From Draconibacterium sediminis (GTDB lineage: Bacteria > Bacteroidota > Bacteroidia > Bacteroidales > Prolixibacteraceae), in assembly GCF_000949475.1 (NCBI RefSeq), contig NZ_JRHC01000001.1:2356001-2420000 (forward strand): DNA of 64,000 bases. The letters are read 5' to 3'. A model generated the notes under the pieces. That model saw only the letters and a list, made by a program, of their open reading frames with translations. It made no database searches and was not told the origin of the DNA. The position numbers and the translations under genes were made by a program. Shown here in pieces: positions 25,334 to 35,697 of the stretch (position 1 is the first letter of the stretch; each line of letters begins with the position of its first letter).

Positions 25334-27043
25334 CTAATTATATCCAGGGTTTTGATCCCACTGAACATCTTTGTTACGTTGAATTTCGCTTAATGGAATA
25401 GGGAACAACAGGTTGTTGCTACTTACACCACTAATGGTACCTTTAATGGTACTTTCTGTATTCAGTGCAGTCCGTTCCACTAAGGTTCCGGTTCTCATCA
25501 ATGTCATGCGGCGGTTTTCCTCAGCAAACAATTCGCGGGCACGTTCGTCCAGAATAAAATCAAGATCGATATCGGCTGATAATACTTTTCCAAGGTCGCT
25601 GTTGCCGCTTTCTGCACGGGCAGCTTTAAAAGCACGATCGCGTAAAACATTAATGTCTTCAGCTGCTCCGCTTGTGTTGTTTTGTTTAAAACGAGCTTCA
25701 GCACGAAGTAGGTAAGTTTCACCAAAACGCATCATCGGGAAATCTTTGATATTTGTCCATCCCCACTGATCATCCGGATCGAATGAGTCCCATTTGCGGG
25801 TATATGGATACGCTACTTCGATGGTGTCGCTTGCTGCAATTAATGCAGTATCACCTTCATGAACTTCTACTACCTTAACCGCATTGGGTGAATCTTTGTC
25901 AACTCTGTATCCGTTGGCATCTACACCCCAGGTAGCACTATAGCCAACTGAATTGTAATAGAAGGTTCGGGTAATGTTGTTTTCCGAATTACGGATGTCG
26001 CCATCATCGTATAACTCGTACTTCACCCAGTTACTTGGGCGCATACGACCATTACCACGACCTCCGTAAGGATGTACAAAACTGTCATCAACATCATCAT
26101 AATACGGAGTCATTCCGGGCACATTGTGGTATGCAGGAACCCAGTTACGACGCTGCTGAGGAGCTCCGGTAAAACCACCGGCCACATTTTTTGTATATTC
26201 CAGTTCGAATGTCCAGATAGCTTCTGAATTTCCCTGCGAACGACGCTGGTTTCCGAATTTAAACATATCGCTGAAATAGTCGCCATCCACATCTAAAGCA
26301 ATACCATAGCGTTCTTCAACCAAGCTAAATAAACCACTGTTGATAATTTTGGTTAAAACAGTTTCTGCCAGGTCTGGTTGGTCAACACGTAAGTATACTT
26401 CTCCTAAACACTGCATTGCCATATGTTTATTAGCGCGGCTTTCGGTTATTGTTCCGGTAATATCTGGTAAGTTATCAGCGGCATATTTTAAATCTTCAAT
26501 GATTTGAGTGTTTACCTGTGCCACCGGAGTACGCTCGAGGTCGGTGCGTGCTGATGATGTTGCTTCAACAAGTAAAGGAACATCGCCATAAAGTGTGGCA
26601 AGGATATTATAGCAATAACCACGGAAAAAACGGGCTTCTGCAATCTTTTCAGGATCTCCATCTTCTCCAATTGCTGCAAGAGCTGTATTGGCATTGTTAA
26701 TTACAAGGTAACATCTTTCCCACATGTAATAAACGGCACCATTTTCCGAGTTTAAATCTTCGTATTTAAAGAATGGAATTTCAACACCCTCAATACCACC
26801 GGGAGAACAAACATCGGTTCCTACCTGCCACACGCAGTTCCAGCCTTGTCGGCCTGCCCAGGTCCATATTGTTCCAAAGTTGTAGTGTAATCCTTTCAAC
26901 GCTGCTTCAACACCGGCTTCGTCAGTTAAAGTTTCAGGAGCATACGACGACATTGGTTTTTCATCCAAAAAGTCTTCGCTACATGAGACAGCTATCATTG
27001 TAATAGCTATCAGTAATATTAAATATATTCTATTCGTTTTCAT
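25334..27043 (-). CDS. SusD/RagB-family outer-membrane glycan-binding lipoprotein
   Basis: Surface lipoprotein of 569 residues that captures oligosaccharides and caps the partner SusC channel. The signal peptide ends at lipobox C21 (MIAVSC), followed by SEDFLDEKP, a classic SusD beginning. Helical TPR-like segments run through the N-terminal half (AEARFFRGYCYNILATLYGD, with the usual LYGDVPL). The C-terminal FMMRF-type region (WTNIKDFPMMRFGETYLLRAEARF, split by a loop) and the end LFPIPLSEIQRNKDVQWDQNPGY match the family. It lies 15 bp after susC. Confidence 0.95.
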   Translation of the reverse strand: MKTNRIYLILLIAITMIAVSCSEDFLDEKPMSSYAPETLTDEAGVEAALKGLHYNFGTIWTWAGRQGWNCVWQVGTDVCSPGGIEGVEIPFFKYEDLNSENGAVYYMWERCYLVINNANTALAAIGEDGDPEKIAEARFFRGYCYNILATLYGDVPLLVEATSSARTDLERTPVAQVNTQIIEDLKYAADNLPDITGTITESRANKHMAMQCLGEVYLRVDQPDLAETVLTKIINSGLFSLVEERYGIALDVDGDYFSDMFKFGNQRRSQGNSEAIWTFELEYTKNVAGGFTGAPQQRRNWVPAYHNVPGMTPYYDDVDDSFVHPYGGRGNGRMRPSNWVKYELYDDGDIRNSENNITRTFYYNSVGYSATWGVDANGYRVDKDSPNAVKVVEVHEGDTALIAASDTIEVAYPYTRKWDSFDPDDQWGWTNIKDFPMMRFGETYLLRAEARFKQNNTSGAAEDINVLRDRAFKAARAESGNSDLGKVLSADIDLDFILDERARELFAEENRRMTLMRTGTLVERTALNTESTIKGTISGVSSNNLLFPIPLSEIQRNKDVQWDQNPGYN

Positions 27044-27058
27044 AATTGTTATACGCTA

Positions 27059-30000
27059 TTATAATGTAAGATTAATACCAAATACGATTGTCCTCACACT
27101 TGGGTAGTTGATATCCCAGTTGTTCGAACCTCGGCCAATACTTCTTTCTTCAGGGTCCCAGCCAATCCAGTCGGTGAAGGTGTAAAGGTTACGTCCGCTT
27201 AAATACATGCTCAATGCATCAACACCAATTTTATTGGTTAGCTGCGATGGGAAGTCGTAATTGAGTGTAATGTCTTTAATTCTTGTGAAGTTATTTTTAA
27301 CCGGGAATCCATATCCGTGAGGATTTGAATTTTTATTAAGCGAACGCCATTCGTTGCTTTGGTTTTCAGGAGTCCAGTATCCAATTTCGGCAAAACTGTT
27401 ACGACGTTCAATTTCGTCGGAAGCCATACTGAGGTGAGCATTTCCGCGCATTGCACCTTGTGTGGTTTGAATAAATACATTAAAGGTGAAGTTTTTATAG
27501 CTAAATGTATTGGTTAAACCACCGGTCCATTTAGGTGCTCTTTGTCCCAGAATCGAACGGTCATCGTCATTAATCACTCCGTCAGGCACACCGTCAGGAC
27601 CACTTATGTCGGCTAATTTTACATCACCAGGTTTGGCTACCGGATCCCAATTTAAATGATCGCCATTGGCAATTTCATCTTCCTGCCAAATTCCCACATT
27701 GGTATAATCGCGAATTACTCCGATAGGCTCGCCAATAAACCAGCCACTTCCCAGGTCGTCCTGTCCGTCGCCATATAGTGCAACAATCTCGGTTTTGTTA
27801 GTAGAAAATACAACAGCACTGTTCCATTTGAAATCGCCGGAATTAACGTTAACTGTATTCAATGTAAGTTCGATACCTTTTGATGAGGTTTCTCCAATAT
27901 TTGAGGTTACTTGTGAGAAGCCGGATGCAATTGGCAGTTTTCGTGCCAACAATAAATCAGTGTTTTTCGCTGTATATACATCCAGCGAACCGTTAATCCG
28001 GTTATTAAAGAATCCGAAATCCAAACCTGCATTTAAACTTTCTTTTGTTTCCCAACTTAAATCGCTGTTACCTAAACGGTCGGTAACCATGGCAATATTG
28101 GTTATTCCGCCTAATGCAATCTGGCGGTCAGTCATTGTTGTAAATGTATTGTAAACGCCAACAGCTTCGTTTCCTGATTTACCGTACGATAACCTCAATT
28201 TCAGGTTGGTGATATTTTCGGCATTCGCCATAAAGTTCTCCTGACGCATATTCCATCCCAATGCAATTGAAGGGAAAGTTCCGTATTTTACACCATCGGA
28301 GAATACTGACGAACCATCGCGACGAACGGTAAATGTGAATAGGTAACGGCTATCGTAAACGTAATTTAAACGTCCCATTTGCGACACGGAAGCGTACCTG
28401 TCGGCATACGAAGAAACATTTGAGCTTGCACCTGCCTGCATTCTGTTCCAATACAGTTCATCGTTAACAAAATCACGAGCCTGTGCCCAGTTATTGTTGT
28501 AGTTTCTTTCCTGCGCACCGTATACAGCAGTTATATCGAAATGGTGTTTGTCAATATCGCGGTCGTAACGTAAAATGTTTTCAATGGTATAGGCTTGAGT
28601 TTCTGCATGGTAAATTTCTGCGGTTCCAAGCTGGTCGTTTACCGACTTTCCGTTATAGCTACTGGTTCGGCGTGGAATATACGAGAAACCTGCATTTAAA
28701 CGATAAGTTAATCCGGTTAACGGTTTCCATATGTCGCCAAAAGTAACAAAAGCATATCCGTTCAGATTCATGTTATACTGGCGTCTTTCAGGGTTGGTTG
28801 TTGTTGGCAGCAATGGGTTGGCCCACAGCGTTTCGCCATACATCGGGTAAATCGTATACGATCCGTCTTCTTCATACATTCTTCCGTACGGACTCATGGC
28901 CTCTGCATTTAACAGGTTGGCACGACCACCGTCTCTGTTGTGGTGAACGATAGATGAATTAGTACCGATTTTTAGGTAATTTGTAACCTGAGCGTCGATA
29001 TTGGTGCGAAGTGAATAACGTTTGTAGTTGTATCCTTTAACTACACCTTTCTGGTCTAATATGTCTCCGGAAATGTAATAGTTCAGGTTTTCGGTTCCAC
29101 CGGAAATACTAACATTATGGTTTTGCTGAATTCCGGTTTGCGAAACCGCATCAATCCAGTCGATTATGTGACCGTTTGCATAGTTCTCCACCTCATATTC
29201 ATACTTAACGGGCGCATCATACAGAGGCGAACCATTAATTCTGTTTCCTTCAGCATAGCGGTTTAGCAATTCTTCAGGAGAAACCATTTCCGGAATATGA
29301 GCAAATTCCTCTACTCCGTAATAACCTGAATAACGGATTTTTGGTGCTGATGATTTACCACGTTTTGTAGTAATTAAAATTACACCGTTTGCTCCGTTCA
29401 TACCATAAATTGCGGTAGCCGACGCATCTTTCAAAATCTCGATTGATTTGATGTCGTTAGGGTTGATGTCGTTGATCGATCCGTCCATTTTTGAAATAGG
29501 AATACCGTCAACTACGACATACGGACTTGTAGAAGCGGTAAGTGAACCACCACCGCGAACAACAATTGAAGGAGACTCTCCAGGGATAGAAGAGGCCTGG
29601 CTAATATTAACGCCGGAAACCGCTCCCTGAACAGCCTGCATTACGTTTGAAACAGGAATTTTTGCCAGTCGTTCTTCCGATACGGAACTTACTGATCCGG
29701 TAACATCCGATTTCTTTTGCGTACCATAACCTACTACCACAACCTCGTCAACACCAATTACGGCATCTTCCATGGTAACCTCAAAGCTGGTTTGATCACC
29801 AACAGTTACCTCAACCTCTTTCATACCAATAAAAGAGAAAACAAGGATGTCTTCAGAGCGAACATCTTTAAGCGAAAAGTTTCCGTCAACATCGGAAATA
29901 GTTCCGCGTGTAGTTCCTTTTACTAAAATCGAAACACCGGGCAATGACTCGCCGCTAGTGCTAAACACTGTACCAGTGACTGATTTTTCCTGTAATGCAG

Positions 30001-30118
30001 TTCCGGAACCGGCAAATGCTGCTGTTCCGTGAACAATGATTAACATCAATGCCAAAGCCATGGTTTTTAATATCCCATTGCTGAAATAACATTGATTCAA
30101 TTTACTCTTCTTTTTCAT
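27059..30118 (-). CDS. SusC/RagA-family TonB-dependent outer-membrane transporter
   Basis: Outer-membrane importer of 1019 residues. The signal peptide (about 1-38) is followed by a carboxypeptidase-regulatory-like domain (about 44-120; VTGTVFSTSGESLPGVSILVKG, cut by DGNFSL), a plug domain starting at DEVVVVGYGTQKKSDVTGS, with the typical SIEILKDASATAIYGMNGANGVILITT region, and a 22-strand barrel to the C-terminus. With the adjacent SusD it imports oligosaccharides using TonB energy. It is second in the leftward operon behind GH16. The substrate is inferred only from neighbours. Confidence 0.96.
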   Translation of the reverse strand: MKKKSKLNQCYFSNGILKTMALALMLIIVHGTAAFAGSGTALQEKSVTGTVFSTSGESLPGVSILVKGTTRGTISDVDGNFSLKDVRSEDILVFSFIGMKEVEVTVGDQTSFEVTMEDAVIGVDEVVVVGYGTQKKSDVTGSVSSVSEERLAKIPVSNVMQAVQGAVSGVNISQASSIPGESPSIVVRGGGSLTASTSPYVVVDGIPISKMDGSINDINPNDIKSIEILKDASATAIYGMNGANGVILITTKRGKSSAPKIRYSGYYGVEEFAHIPEMVSPEELLNRYAEGNRINGSPLYDAPVKYEYEVENYANGHIIDWIDAVSQTGIQQNHNVSISGGTENLNYYISGDILDQKGVVKGYNYKRYSLRTNIDAQVTNYLKIGTNSSIVHHNRDGGRANLLNAEAMSPYGRMYEEDGSYTIYPMYGETLWANPLLPTTTNPERRQYNMNLNGYAFVTFGDIWKPLTGLTYRLNAGFSYIPRRTSSYNGKSVNDQLGTAEIYHAETQAYTIENILRYDRDIDKHHFDITAVYGAQERNYNNNWAQARDFVNDELYWNRMQAGASSNVSSYADRYASVSQMGRLNYVYDSRYLFTFTVRRDGSSVFSDGVKYGTFPSIALGWNMRQENFMANAENITNLKLRLSYGKSGNEAVGVYNTFTTMTDRQIALGGITNIAMVTDRLGNSDLSWETKESLNAGLDFGFFNNRINGSLDVYTAKNTDLLLARKLPIASGFSQVTSNIGETSSKGIELTLNTVNVNSGDFKWNSAVVFSTNKTEIVALYGDGQDDLGSGWFIGEPIGVIRDYTNVGIWQEDEIANGDHLNWDPVAKPGDVKLADISGPDGVPDGVINDDDRSILGQRAPKWTGGLTNTFSYKNFTFNVFIQTTQGAMRGNAHLSMASDEIERRNSFAEIGYWTPENQSNEWRSLNKNSNPHGYGFPVKNNFTRIKDITLNYDFPSQLTNKIGVDALSMYLSGRNLYTFTDWIGWDPEERSIGRGSNNWDINYPSVRTIVFGINLTL

Positions 30119-30167
30119 AAAGATTTAAGATTAAATTATTAAAATTGAAATAGTTATAACTTTATAT

Positions 30168-31067
30168 TTAGTTGGTTGCTTTGTATACTCTTACATAATC
30201 AACTTCAAACCTGATTGGAAACTCGGTTAGAGACGGGTCGCCTCCATGGCCACCAATTGCCAGATTGAGTAATAAGTAGAATCTCTGATCGGAAGTAAAA
30301 GGATTGCCTCCGTCAGGATTGATGGTTTGTTGCAGATCGATTTGGTTCATTAACTCATTATCGAGGTAAATGCTGATCTGTTTTTTATCCCAATGCATCG
30401 ACCAGGTATGGAATTTATCATTCCAGTCGGGGTCGGTTTTCGTAAAATGTTCTAATGGAATTATTGCATCGTCCCAGTTGGCCTGGTAATTGATTTCCGA
30501 GCCCCATGCAGCGTTTGCCAACAGGTGCGGAACATTATTTATACGATAGAACTCCATAATGTCTATCTCACCACAATAAGGCCAGCCTTGTTTTGTTCCT
30601 AATAACCATATGGCAGGCCAGGCACCATTCGATACGTCAATTCTTGCACTTATTTCAAAATAGCCATACGGAGGCCATTCCTGAAGACCTTTAGTGATAA
30701 GGCATGCTGATGTGTATTGAGCGAGTGAACGATTGGTTCGCCAGTCGTCGCTTAGCGGATTATAGTTCGGGTTATAAATGTTTTCTTTTTTACCTTCTAT
30801 TACCAAACGGCCATTTTGGCAATAAGCATTTTGGGGCTGGTACCATTGTAGTTCGCGGTTGCGTACAAATCCATATTCGAAATTCCAGTTTTGAGCATCA
30901 GGATAACCGTCGTTATCAAAGTTATCCTCCCAAACCAGTTGGAGATCTTTTGGCTTCGTTTTCTCAGTATCTTGTTTATTGGTGGCAAAACAGTTGTACC
31001 CAACACTCAAACACAGTATTAAAAACAGTCGGATAAGAACAGCTTTCGTATGGTTAATACGAGTCAT
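30168..31067 (-). CDS. GH16-family endo-glycanase
   Basis: Secreted endo-acting beta-glycanase of 299 residues. After a signal peptide (about 1-29), the concanavalin-like fold shows LVWEDNFD, the substrate-cleft segment GYFEISARIDVSNGAWPAIWLLG and the catalytic motif E167-I-D169-I-M-E172, with E167 as nucleophile and E172 as acid/base. Common specificities for this motif are beta-1,3-glucan, mixed-linkage glucan and beta-1,3-galactan; sequence alone does not decide. First gene of the GH16-SusC-SusD-GH88 operon. Presence of GH43 and GH2 across the HTCS gene makes a galactan backbone worth testing against laminarin. Confidence 0.88.
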   Translation of the reverse strand: MTRINHTKAVLIRLFLILCLSVGYNCFATNKQDTEKTKPKDLQLVWEDNFDNDGYPDAQNWNFEYGFVRNRELQWYQPQNAYCQNGRLVIEGKKENIYNPNYNPLSDDWRTNRSLAQYTSACLITKGLQEWPPYGYFEISARIDVSNGAWPAIWLLGTKQGWPYCGEIDIMEFYRINNVPHLLANAAWGSEINYQANWDDAIIPLEHFTKTDPDWNDKFHTWSMHWDKKQISIYLDNELMNQIDLQQTINPDGGNPFTSDQRFYLLLNLAIGGHGGDPSLTEFPIRFEVDYVRVYKATN

Positions 31068-31092
31068 AAATTAAAGTTTTCGTTTATTGGTT

Positions 31093-31190
31093 TGTTTCCT
31101 TTCTTCCAGGAAACATTGCAAAACTCGGGGAAATAAAAAGGAATGAATTGAACAAAATCGATGTACACTTTCAATTAATTGAAATCGATT
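31093..31190. promoter_or_regulatory. Divergent regulatory region between GH16 and HTCS genes
   Basis: The 322-bp intergenic stretch holds a perfect 16-bp palindrome TTTCAATTAATTGAAA (31169-31184), flanked by AATCGAT at 31157 and ATCGATT at 31184. Nearer GH16, TGTTTCC (31093-31099) and GGAAACA (31109-31115) form a hairpin in the presumed GH16 leader. These are the best candidates for HTCS binding and leader control. Confidence 0.45.
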
Positions 31191-31363
31191 GTATAAAATT
31201 GACAAATGCTATTACAAATTTGACGGACAGGATTTGTGTGATAAGGCAATAATGTATAATATGCAGGTAGTCAATGCATTGAGAAGGGGCTATTCAGGCA
31301 CATGGGCTTGTTATCTTTTTCGCGTTAATTGAGTAGTACAGACCTTCTTTTTCAAATTTCATA

Positions 31364-31371
31364 TAAATTTG
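31364..31371 (+). promoter_or_regulatory. Candidate -7 box of the HTCS gene
   Basis: TAAATTTG matches the Bacteroidota -7 consensus TAnnTTTG and lies 18 bp before the ATG at 31390. No good TTTG -33 box was seen at 19-21 bp upstream. Confidence 0.35.
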
Positions 31372-31389
31372 CACAAAGCACAAACTAAT

Positions 31390-34300
31390 ATGCTACGAAT
31401 TACTAAACTGCTTTTTGTTCTTCTTTTTTGCTCTTGTGCGGTAATGGCACAAAACGAGCTTTACTTTTCTCATCTGGGAACAGAGCATGGACTAACAATT
31501 GATAAAGCCAACGACATTGTTCAGGATAAAAAAGGATTTATCTGGATTGGTACCATAAATGGTTTGACACGGTTTGATGGCTACGACTGTGTGACTTATC
31601 AGCCTCAATATCATGATTCCACTTCCATCTCGAACCGCGAAATTACAAAGTTATTGGTTGATAAAGCCGGAAATTTGTGGATTGGAACAGCAAGCGGTTT
31701 AAATTTTATGGATGTTCGGAATGGAATAATAAAACGCTATAAAATCAGGAACCGGATAATGTCGTTGCTGGAAGATGATAAAGGTTTAATATGGATTGGT
31801 ACCTGGAGTGACGGACTCTACATCCTTGATCCGGAAACAGGAGAAATGAAACACCACTTAGCCAATGATGTAATAAGCGATTTACATCTTGATTCCAGAA
31901 ATATGATGTGGATTGCTTCGTACAATGGCTTGCTTTGTTTTAATCCTGAAAGTGGTGATTATAAACGTTATGTCCCGGAAACGGGTAAAAATTCAATTTC
32001 AAATGCAACCGTTACGCAGGTATTAGAATCCGAGGAAGGCGTTCTGTGGATTGGAACCTGGGGAGGTGGTTTGAACAAAGTTGTGTTAAATGATGACGGT
32101 GAAATTGTTAATTTTTTTGTTTATCGTGAAGAAGACAGAGAGGGCAGTATTATCGACGATGGAGTTTATCGATTGTGCTACGATCAGTTTCACAATTTGT
32201 GGATAGGATCATGGAACGAGGGATTAAGTTTATTGAAACGCGATCAGCAACAACTTTCTCCGGAAGAAGCACATTTTTGGGTTTACGAAGTTTCGGTTGA
32301 TAACCCGGGGAGTTTGTCATCAAATGCCATCTCAACAATTTTTGTTGATAAAAGTGGTTTGCTCTGGGTTGGATCTGCAAAAATCGACAGAGCTTCGATC
32401 ACCGATAAAGGGTTAAGCCGTTATGTGTTGCCATCAAGAATTGATAACCTGGGAAATAAAATCAGAGTAATGAATTTTGCCGCCTATAATGATCAGTTGT
32501 GGGTGGGAACATCATATAATCTGCTACAATACGAAAAGCACAACGGAATATATGTCTTGAAAAATGATTATGGCGAACAAACTTATTCACACAATGGACT
32601 TACTTTTATAGCTTATTCCATTTTCGATATGTTTGCCGATAGCACCGGTTTGTGGTTAGGAACTGAAGACGCCGGCATTATTCATTATAATTATACCCCC
32701 GATCTTAGTCTTGATATAAGCGGGCGTAAATATTATAACACCGAAACACTGCCAGGGATTTCCGGGAATAAGGTTGTTGAGCTTATTCCATCAAAAAAAT
32801 ATTCAGGTGTAATTTGGGTCGGTGTCAGAGAACGTGGCTTAGTTAAAATGAAGACTGATACACAGGGAAAAGTATCATTTGAAAGTATTGGTCAGCGAAA
32901 TGACTCTCGTGAGTTAAGCAGTAATATAATCAGGGCTCTTCACGAAGATCGTTCAGGGAAAGTTTGGATTGGTACCGAAAACGGATTGAATTGTTACAAC
33001 CCAGAGACGGGTGATATCAGTTATTATTTTTATTCACCATCGGATACCAACTCGTTAAATGACAATACTATAAACGCCATTCTTGAAGATTCGTTTGGTA
33101 ATTTATGGATAGGAACAAACTCAGGCTTAAATAAAAAGATTGAAAAGTTTGACGACGAAGGAAATAAGATTGTTGAGTTCAAGGGATTTCCACAAACCGA
33201 ATATCTGAAAAACGATTATATCTCGGGTTTAATGGAGGATGACTTGGGACATTTATGGATTCGTACTTTTCAGGGAATGCTGGAGTTTGACATTGAAAAC
33301 GAAGTGATTGAGAAAAAATATTTCTCACAGGATTATCGAAATGACCTCCTGGATCGAAATACCCAAATGGCGTTGTCGGGCGGTAGGATGTTAGCAGGAA
33401 ACCTGGCCAGTTTTGCTTTGATCGATTTGCAGGGAATTAATAATACTCAAAAAACGTCTGAAATTGTTTTGTCCGATATTCGCGTTTACGATAAAAGCCT
33501 GAATCGTGAAAAAGAGCTGAGAACTGATTATGGACTAACTTCGGCGGTGGCCTATTCCGACAAAATTTCATTGTCGTACAAAGACAAAATGGTGACGTTT
33601 AGTTTTTCGGACATGGATTATAAAAATCCGGGGAAAAACGAATACTTCTTCCGGATGGAAGGTTTTGATGCACAGTGGAACAGTGCCGGAACACGAAATA
33701 CGGCCACCTACACCAACCTCCCGCCGGGCAATTATACGTTTAAAGTTGTATCGAGCACCGGCAACGATGTTGATTATACAAAAGCTACCACCTTTCAGGT
33801 TTCCATGTCGCCACCGTGGTGGAAATCTATTGTTGCCTATATCGTTTATGCTATGTCGTTTTTTGCCGTTTTGTATTTTTTCATGAAATACTCGATAATA
33901 AATGCACAAAAGAAAAGCGAGCTGGCATTTGAGCATTTAAGGGCCGAAGAATTACGAAATCTGAACGAACAAAAAACACTGTTCTTTACCGATATAACAC
34001 ACGAATTAAGAACACCGCTAACACTTATTTTAGGGCCGTCGAAAGAATTGCTCGACGATAAAAAACTGAGTACCGAGTCGCACAAACTGGCGCATTTAAT
34101 AAATACCAGCGCATATAAACTTTTACGTTTGGTAAATCAATTGCTTGAGTTCCGAAAAATTGAGAAAGGTATTCCGGAGAGTTTGTACATTCAGCATTGT
34201 AATTTGGCAAATCTGCTTCACGAGGTTTTCAATTTCTTTAAACCAATGGCCGATTCGCGTCAAATAGAATTTAAATTGAATACCACTCCCGAGACTATCA

Positions 34301-35544
34301 TGGCATATTTCGACCCTGATAAAATGGAGAAAATAATATTTAACCTCTTGTCGAATGCCTTTAAATATTCGCCCGATAACACTGCTATTTCTATAAATGC
34401 GTTTGAGCGAACGCGCACCAACGAAGATAAAGAGGTGGTGATTGAATTTCAGGATAGTGGCGTTGGAATTGCAAAAGAATACCAGGAGAAAATATTTGAG
34501 CGATTCTTCCAGGTGAAGCAGCAACGCACCCAAAGTACGGGAGGAATTGGTTTATTTATGGCCAAGGCAATGATTGAGCAGCACGGAGGATCAATCGAGC
34601 TGGACAGCGAAGAAGGAAAGGGAAGCTGTTTTCGTCTGGTTTTGCCGCTGAACAGCGCGTTGGCTGCACAGGCCGAAAAAAGTGAAAAATGGAAACCGGA
34701 AGATTCCGTAACGACTTTGGCTCAGCCCGAAGATGCCACCTTCGAAAATATTTTACACGACACCTCTTTTAACGGATCGGATAATACAAAACCACATGTG
34801 TTGGTTGTTGAAGATGATGCGGATTTGAAGGAGTTTTTGTGTACCGGTTTGTCGAAACATTTTAATGTTGAGTGCGCTGATAATGGCAGGGAAGCACTTG
34901 AAAAAATTGAAGCAAACACACCCGACCTTATTCTTTCGGATGTAATGATGCCCGAAATGGATGGTTTTGAACTGTGCACCCAACTGCGAAACGACCTGAA
35001 TTATTCGCATATTCCGGTAATTTTCCTTACGGCCAAAACCATGCAGGAAGATCAGATAAAAGGATTAAAGCTTGGGGCGGTTGATTACATCTACAAACCC
35101 TTTAATATGGTTTCGTTGTCGCTGAAAATTTATAACCTGCTTACCCTGCAAAAACAAAAGCAGGAGCGATTGCGAACCGAGCAAATTTTGGAGCCCGAAC
35201 ACATTGAATTATCATCTCTTGACGAGGAATTTCTTAAAGCAGCAGTTCAATCGGTACAGAACAATTTGGATAATACCAATTTTGATGTGGAAGCTTTTAG
35301 TGCCGAACTTAAAGTAAGTGCCAATCAGGCCTACCGAAAAATTAAAGCACTTACGGGGCAAACGGCGAACGAATTTATCCGTACTCAACGATTAAAAGTT
35401 GCATCCGGCTTGCTGGTGCAGAAAAAACGATCGATCAGCGAAGTGATTTACATGGTTGGATTTACCAGTCCGTCGTATTTTAGCCGTTGTTTTAAAGATT
35501 TTTACGGATGCACTCCAAAGGAGTATATTGAAAAGAATACCTGA
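31390..35544 (+). CDS. Hybrid two-component system regulator (HTCS)
   Basis: Single-chain sensor and transcription activator, 1384 residues. After a signal peptide the periplasmic sensor has about 13-14 beta-propeller repeats ending in WIGT/WVGT-type blades, enough for two seven-bladed propellers, then a Y_Y_Y domain (KNEYFFRMEGFDAQWN). One membrane helix (WWKSIVAYIVYAMSFFAVLYF region) leads to a histidine kinase (TDITHELRTPLTLILG), ATPase (NLLSNAFKYS; GIGLFMAK), a receiver domain (VVEDDADL; LILSDVMMPEMDG; TAKT; IYKPF) and a C-terminal AraC helix-turn-helix. ATG 31390 directly precedes the signal peptide. It should sense a breakdown oligosaccharide and activate the divergent SusCD operon and the downstream GH43-GH2 genes. 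Confidence 0.95.
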   Translation: MLRITKLLFVLLFCSCAVMAQNELYFSHLGTEHGLTIDKANDIVQDKKGFIWIGTINGLTRFDGYDCVTYQPQYHDSTSISNREITKLLVDKAGNLWIGTASGLNFMDVRNGIIKRYKIRNRIMSLLEDDKGLIWIGTWSDGLYILDPETGEMKHHLANDVISDLHLDSRNMMWIASYNGLLCFNPESGDYKRYVPETGKNSISNATVTQVLESEEGVLWIGTWGGGLNKVVLNDDGEIVNFFVYREEDREGSIIDDGVYRLCYDQFHNLWIGSWNEGLSLLKRDQQQLSPEEAHFWVYEVSVDNPGSLSSNAISTIFVDKSGLLWVGSAKIDRASITDKGLSRYVLPSRIDNLGNKIRVMNFAAYNDQLWVGTSYNLLQYEKHNGIYVLKNDYGEQTYSHNGLTFIAYSIFDMFADSTGLWLGTEDAGIIHYNYTPDLSLDISGRKYYNTETLPGISGNKVVELIPSKKYSGVIWVGVRERGLVKMKTDTQGKVSFESIGQRNDSRELSSNIIRALHEDRSGKVWIGTENGLNCYNPETGDISYYFYSPSDTNSLNDNTINAILEDSFGNLWIGTNSGLNKKIEKFDDEGNKIVEFKGFPQTEYLKNDYISGLMEDDLGHLWIRTFQGMLEFDIENEVIEKKYFSQDYRNDLLDRNTQMALSGGRMLAGNLASFALIDLQGINNTQKTSEIVLSDIRVYDKSLNREKELRTDYGLTSAVAYSDKISLSYKDKMVTFSFSDMDYKNPGKNEYFFRMEGFDAQWNSAGTRNTATYTNLPPGNYTFKVVSSTGNDVDYTKATTFQVSMSPPWWKSIVAYIVYAMSFFAVLYFFMKYSIINAQKKSELAFEHLRAEELRNLNEQKTLFFTDITHELRTPLTLILGPSKELLDDKKLSTESHKLAHLINTSAYKLLRLVNQLLEFRKIEKGIPESLYIQHCNLANLLHEVFNFFKPMADSRQIEFKLNTTPETIMAYFDPDKMEKIIFNLLSNAFKYSPDNTAISINAFERTRTNEDKEVVIEFQDSGVGIAKEYQEKIFERFFQVKQQRTQSTGGIGLFMAKAMIEQHGGSIELDSEEGKGSCFRLVLPLNSALAAQAEKSEKWKPEDSVTTLAQPEDATFENILHDTSFNGSDNTKPHVLVVEDDADLKEFLCTGLSKHFNVECADNGREALEKIEANTPDLILSDVMMPEMDGFELCTQLRNDLNYSHIPVIFLTAKTMQEDQIKGLKLGAVDYIYKPFNMVSLSLKIYNLLTLQKQKQERLRTEQILEPEHIELSSLDEEFLKAAVQSVQNNLDNTNFDVEAFSAELKVSANQAYRKIKALTGQTANEFIRTQRLKVASGLLVQKKRSISEVIYMVGFTSPSYFSRCFKDFYGCTPKEYIEKNT

Positions 35545-35697
35545 TCGGGCGATTAAAACAGCATGAAAGGTGGTTAATCGAATATGTACAATCTTACGTT
35601 GAATTTATGCCACTGATTGCAAAACCGGACTGATATTTTTGCTGCACTTTGTGATGAAAGATTAGAATAAAATCAATAAAGCGAAATAACCGTTATT

